Source: an uncultured Clostridia bacterium
GTDB lineage: Bacteria; Bacillota; Clostridia; Saccharofermentanales; Saccharofermentanaceae
DNA length: 33,834 nt
Direction of reading: 5' to 3'
Assembly: GCA_946407705.1 (NCBI GenBank)
Contig: CAMJPC010000020.1
Location: 1 to 33,834 of the forward strand
Of the stretch, positions 31,133-33,834 are shown one piece after another; within the stretch, counting starts at the first letter, position 1; each line of letters begins with the position of its first letter. Under the pieces are notes generated by a model, which saw only the letters and a program-made list of their open reading frames with translations, was not told the DNA's origin and ran no database searches. Both the position numbers and the translations under genes were made by a program.

Positions 31133-31552
31133 TTAGTAGTGCTTGAGAAGCCTGTCGTTCTGCCTTCTGATCTCGTCCCTGTGCCTTTCGGACAGGTAGA
31201 TCATGTTGGCAAGCCTCGAAGCCTTGGCAAACGCCCTTTTCTCAAACAATTCCGTAATGACCATCCACAGCGCCAGGACCACAATGATGACCATGACAAC
31301 AATAAAAGCAGTCAGGTAACCGTATTCGTAATTATTGAATCCGAATCCGCGGCCGGTGACCGCCGTTTCGATCCTTTCATACCTTCCTGTATCGTAGAAA
31401 GTCAGGATCAGGGTGACGGCTATGAATGCCAGCACGCCGAGGATGATCAGCTGAACCTTGCGGCGCTTTCTGTTCACCCTGAAAAGGGCAGGTGTTTTCG
31501 CGACCTGCTCATCAAATAATTCCTGAAATACCTTGTCGTTATCCAATCCCAT
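31133..31552 (-). CDS. Small membrane protein with two helices, unknown function
   Basis: I do not recognise the family. The 139-residue protein has a charged N-terminus, a membrane helix at about 33-52 (VQLIILGVLAFIAVTLILTF), an outer loop with Gly/Asn/Tyr, a second helix at about 79-102 and a charged cytoplasmic C-terminus rich in Arg. The start codon has no Shine-Dalgarno but lies 6 nt after a strong extended -10 box, so the mRNA is probably leaderless. It stands between the tRNA promoter and the rplL terminator and seems to be a single-gene unit. Confidence 0.72.
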   Translation of the reverse strand: MGLDNDKVFQELFDEQVAKTPALFRVNRKRRKVQLIILGVLAFIAVTLILTFYDTGRYERIETAVTGRGFGFNNYEYGYLTAFIVVMVIIVVLALWMVITELFEKRAFAKASRLANMIYLSERHRDEIRRQNDRLLKHY

Positions 31553-31558
31553 GAGTCA

Positions 31559-31587
31559 ATGATAGCACACGGGACCACAGCTGTCAG
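31559..31587 (-). promoter_or_regulatory. Promoter giving a leaderless message for the small membrane protein
   Basis: CTGACA (-35, 31587-31582), 17 bp and TGC-TATCAT (extended -10, TATCAT 31564-31559) on the minus strand. Six nt separate it from the ATG, so position +1 falls at the start codon. Confidence 0.65.
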
Positions 31588-31596
31588 ATTTATTTA

Positions 31597-31629
31597 ACAA
31601 GAGAAAGGGTTGCCTCAGTGAGACAACCC
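31597..31629 (-). terminator. Terminator after rplL
   Basis: GGGTTGTCTC-ACT-GAGGCAACCC on the minus strand (31629-31607), followed by TTTCTCTTG. It is about 30 bp after the rplL stop. Confidence 0.85.
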
Positions 31630-31658
31630 TTTGAAGTTAATTCTGAAGTAGTAAAGAA

Positions 31659-32036
31659 TTACTTGATCTCGAGCTCAGCGCCGGAACCATCAAGCTTCTT
31701 AACGAGGTCTTCAGCCTCTTCCTTAGAAACGTTCTCCTTGAGAGCAACAGGTGCCTTCTCAACGAGCTCCTTAGCGTCCTTAAGACCCATTGCGAGTGCG
31801 TCCTTGACAGCCTTGATAACGCCCATCTTGGAATCACCGAAGCCCTTGAGCATAACGGTGAACTCTGTCTGCTCAGCTGCTGCAGCTGCGCCTGCACCTG
31901 CACCTGCACCTGTAGCAACAACTGCTGCTGCAGATACGCCGAACTCTTCTTCGATTGCCTTCTCAAGATCGAAAAGCTCGATTACGGAAAGGCCCTTAAT
32001 TTCTTCAAGAATGCTTGTAACTTTCTCACTAGCCAT
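31659..32036 (-). CDS. rplL: Ribosomal protein L7/L12
   Basis: Stalk protein of the 50S subunit that recruits translation GTPases. The 125-residue sequence has the dimerisation N-terminus ([26 protein letters not shown]), an Ala/Gly-rich hinge and the conserved C-terminal domain ([36 protein letters not shown]). AGGAGG precedes the ATG. It follows rplJ as usual and ends at a strong terminator. Confidence 0.98.
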   Translation of the reverse strand: MASEKVTSILEEIKGLSVIELFDLEKAIEEEFGVSAAAVVATGAGAGAGAAAAAEQTEFTVMLKGFGDSKMGVIKAVKDALAMGLKDAKELVEKAPVALKENVSKEEAEDLVKKLDGSGAELEIK

Positions 32037-32067
32037 TTTAAGTTTCCTCCTATGAATTTTTAGCTAA

Positions 32068-32673
32068 TTACTCTGCGGGTGTTTCCGCGGGTGCAGCTGC
32101 TTCTGCAGGTACCTCTGCGGGTGCCTCCTCAGCTGCGGGTGCTTCAGCGGGTGCTGCTACGGGAGCTGCTTCACCGCCCTCTTCCTGCTTCTTCTCAGCT
32201 ACAGCCTTTACAAGCATTGCGAGCTTTGTAAAAGGGAAAAGCAAAGAATAAGCGACCTGTGTACGAAGTGTATCGACATCCGGTACCTTCGACAGTGCAA
32301 TGACCTCATCAACAGAAGCAACCTTACCGTCAATGATGCCGCCCTTGATCTGCATGGGCTCGATGTCCTCAGCATACTTAGCAAGGATCTTAGCGGGAGC
32401 TGTGATCTCATCAGAGTATCCAACTGCCGTAGGACCTTCAAACATGCTGTCAACGCCATCGATTCCAAGTTCTTTGAAAACGCGCTTAAGGGTTGTGTTC
32501 TTGATTACCTGGAACTTAACGCCTGCACCACGAAGCTCAGCTCTGAGCTTTGTGTCCTGCTCAACTGTAAGTCCTCTTGTAGAAACGAAGACGTAAGCAG
32601 CGGCGCCCTTAAGAGCTTCTGCAAGTTCAGCAACGTTCTGCTGCTTCTTTGCAAGAATCTTCTCACTAGGCAT
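32068..32673 (-). CDS. rplJ: Ribosomal protein L10 with Ala/Pro/Glu-rich tail
   Basis: Base of the ribosomal stalk; its C-terminal helix binds L7/L12 dimers. Residues 1-164 are typical (KILAKKQQNVAELAEALKGA, STRGLTVEQDTKLRAELRGAG, QVIKNTTLKRVF). Residues 165-201 form an acidic, low-complexity extension of Ala, Pro and Glu that ordinary L10 proteins of about 165-175 residues lack. AAGGAGG precedes the ATG. Expression is probably set by the attenuator upstream. Confidence 0.96.
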   Translation of the reverse strand: MPSEKILAKKQQNVAELAEALKGAAAYVFVSTRGLTVEQDTKLRAELRGAGVKFQVIKNTTLKRVFKELGIDGVDSMFEGPTAVGYSDEITAPAKILAKYAEDIEPMQIKGGIIDGKVASVDEVIALSKVPDVDTLRTQVAYSLLFPFTKLAMLVKAVAEKKQEEGGEAAPVAAPAEAPAAEEAPAEVPAEAAAPAETPAE

Positions 32674-32710
32674 ATTCGTTTTTCCTCCTTCTTCAATTTT
32701 CTTTTTGTAT

Positions 32711-32840
32711 AAAAAACCCCCGGCCTGCAGACAGCATTCCGGGGGTGATTCAGACTTTTGGTTCTGTGATCTTTCCTCGGCCGGCCGCTTTAAGCATTTA
32801 AGGGAATCACCTTCGGTTCATCCCGCCCGCTGTCTTAGGC
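32711..32840 (-). promoter_or_regulatory. L10 leader with transcription attenuator
   Basis: The 197-bp rplA-rplJ gap holds a typical L10 leader. It contains GCCTAAGACAGC (32840-32829), a motif common in Firmicutes leaders, and ends in a terminator: CCCCCGG (32745-32739) pairs with CCGGGGG (32723-32717), followed by TTTTTT. Two long-range alternatives are visible: GGTGATTC (32811-32804) with GAATCACC (32751-32744), which uses the first bases of the terminator arm, and AGACAGC with GCTGTCT in the terminator loop. Control by the L10-L12 complex is known for this leader family. Confidence 0.82.
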
Positions 32841-32870
32841 AAGAAAGTATTTAATTGTGGTCAGTCAAGA

Positions 32871-33566
32871 TCAGTTGCCGAACTTCTGGGCATTAACCTT
32901 GATTCCGGGGCCCATCGTTGTAGCGATGGAGCAGTTCTTGACGTACTGGCCCTTTGCAGCAGCCGGCTTAGCCTTGATGATGGCTTCCATAAGAGCCTTG
33001 AGGTTCTCTTCGATCTTCTCAGGTCCGAAAGAAACCTTGCCGATGGGGCAGTGAATGATGTTGGTCTTGTCGAGTCTGTACTCGATCTTACCGGCCTTGA
33101 CTTCGTTAACAGCCTTAGCTACATCCATGGTAACTGTGCCTGCCTTAGGGTTAGGCATGAGTCCCTTAGGACCGAGAACCTTACCGAGACGACCGAGCTT
33201 ACCCATCATGTCAGGGGTTGCTACGATAACGTCGAAGTCGAACCAGTTCTCGCTCTGGATCTTGTTGATCATATCGTCGTCGCCAACGAAATCAGCGCCT
33301 GCTGCCTGTGCCTCATCAGCCTTGGGGCCCTTAGCGAGTACGAGTACTCTCTTTGTACGGCCTGTACCGTGAGGAAGAACGACAGCGCCTCTGACCTGCT
33401 GGTCAGCGTGACGGGAGTCAACGCCCAAACGGACGTGGAGCTCTACTGTCTCATCAAATTTAGCTTTACCTGTCTCGCAAACGAGCTTAGCTGCATCAGT
33501 AGGATCATAGAGAACCGACTTATCAACGAGCTTTGCGAGCTCGGCATATCTTTTGCCTTTGTTCAT
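32871..33566 (-). CDS. rplA: Ribosomal protein L1
   Basis: 50S protein of the L1 stalk, which guides E-site tRNA release. The 231-residue length is normal. Motifs include [35 protein letters not shown], the [20 protein letters not shown] signature and [29 protein letters not shown] precedes the ATG, and it follows rplK by 17 nt. Confidence 0.98.
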   Translation of the reverse strand: MNKGKRYAELAKLVDKSVLYDPTDAAKLVCETGKAKFDETVELHVRLGVDSRHADQQVRGAVVLPHGTGRTKRVLVLAKGPKADEAQAAGADFVGDDDMINKIQSENWFDFDVIVATPDMMGKLGRLGKVLGPKGLMPNPKAGTVTMDVAKAVNEVKAGKIEYRLDKTNIIHCPIGKVSFGPEKIEENLKALMEAIIKAKPAAAKGQYVKNCSIATTMGPGIKVNAQKFGN

Positions 33567-33583
33567 TGCTCAGTTCTCCTTTC

Positions 33584-33834
33584 TTAATCCTTAACGACAA
33601 TGCCCATGGAACGTGCAGTACCTGCAACCATCCTTGCGCATGCCTCTACATCAGACGCATTAACGTCAGGCATCTTGATCTTAGCGATCTCTCTGCAGTC
33701 ATCCATTGTGACTGTAGCTACCTTCTCTGTGTTCGGACGTCCTGAAGCCTTCTCGATCTTTGCAGTCTTCTTAAGAAGAACCGGTACCGGCGGAGTCTTC
33801 GTGATGAACGTGAACGAACGGTCTGCATAAACTG
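33584..33834 (-). CDS. rplK: Ribosomal protein L11 (5' part outside window)
   Basis: The last 82 codons of L11, which binds the GTPase-associated region of 23S rRNA. Visible are [19 protein letters not shown], a [19 protein letters not shown] stretch and the ending [17 protein letters not shown], the usual C-terminal rRNA-binding domain. Stop TAA at 33586-33584. The N-terminal half lies beyond the window edge. Confidence 0.96.
   Translation of the reverse strand, partial: VYADRSFTFITKTPPVPVLLKKTAKIEKASGRPNTEKVATVTMDDCREIAKIKMPDVNASDVEACARMVAGTARSMGIVVKD

Overview
The window comes from a low-to-mid GC Gram-positive anaerobe of the class Clostridia. This rests on pyruvate phosphate dikinase, the yicC-remA-gmk-rpoZ gene order, a single-chain glycyl-tRNA synthetase, a Crh-like HPr protein, Clostridial-type hydrophobic W repeats on an L,D-transpeptidase and Firmicutes-style r-protein leaders. 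The genus cannot be read from the sequence. Nearly all genes lie on the minus strand; only a radical SAM gene and the L,D-transpeptidase are on the plus strand.

Layout, in plus-strand order. Positions 1-5.9 kb hold ppdK (3' end cut off) and a housekeeping operon transcribed yicC-remA-gmk-rpoZ-glyQS. Positions 6-8.9 kb hold a crh-like gene, uvrC and a metallophosphoesterase behind a clear promoter. Positions 9-10.6 kb hold tsaE and a tsaB-rimI fusion (t6A synthesis plus N-acetylation), followed by a 72-bp tandem repeat array. Positions 10.9-11.9 kb hold rplM-rpsI with promoter, leader and terminator.

Positions 12-22.1 kb are the most unusual part. Four paralogous single-pass membrane proteins, each with three Ig-like modules and a C-terminal transglutaminase-like domain with an intact Cys-His-Asp triad, are interleaved with two related lipoproteins, two GT2 glycosyltransferases (one GtrB-like with two membrane helices) and a membrane-anchored SGNH-like protein that has Cys where Ser is usual. 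All nine genes point the same way. I read this as an undescribed cell-surface modification or assembly system: lipid-linked sugar made inside, with transglutaminase-fold enzymes and lipoproteins acting outside. The function is inferred, not shown.

Positions 22.3-28.4 kb continue the envelope theme: a PflX-like radical SAM protein, a DUF134 DNA-binding protein, an LTA-synthase/OpgB-type sulfatase with ILEI-like segments, a ChW-repeat L,D-transpeptidase divergent from it (their predicted -35 boxes overlap) and rfbA. Positions 28.5-31.6 kb hold tRNA-Gly(CCC), a GH26-type glycosidase without signal peptide, an unknown acidic helical protein, a Met-Glu-Cys tRNA cluster and a small two-helix membrane protein. 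Positions 31.6 kb to the end hold rplK(partial)-rplA-[L10 leader attenuator]-rplJ-rplL.

A recurring feature is that several genes (small membrane protein, sulfatase, tsaE, possibly the radical SAM gene) have a -10 box 6-9 nt before the start codon and no Shine-Dalgarno sequence, suggesting leaderless mRNAs in a lineage where most neighbours have strong Shine-Dalgarno sites. All promoter, terminator and motif calls are by eye.
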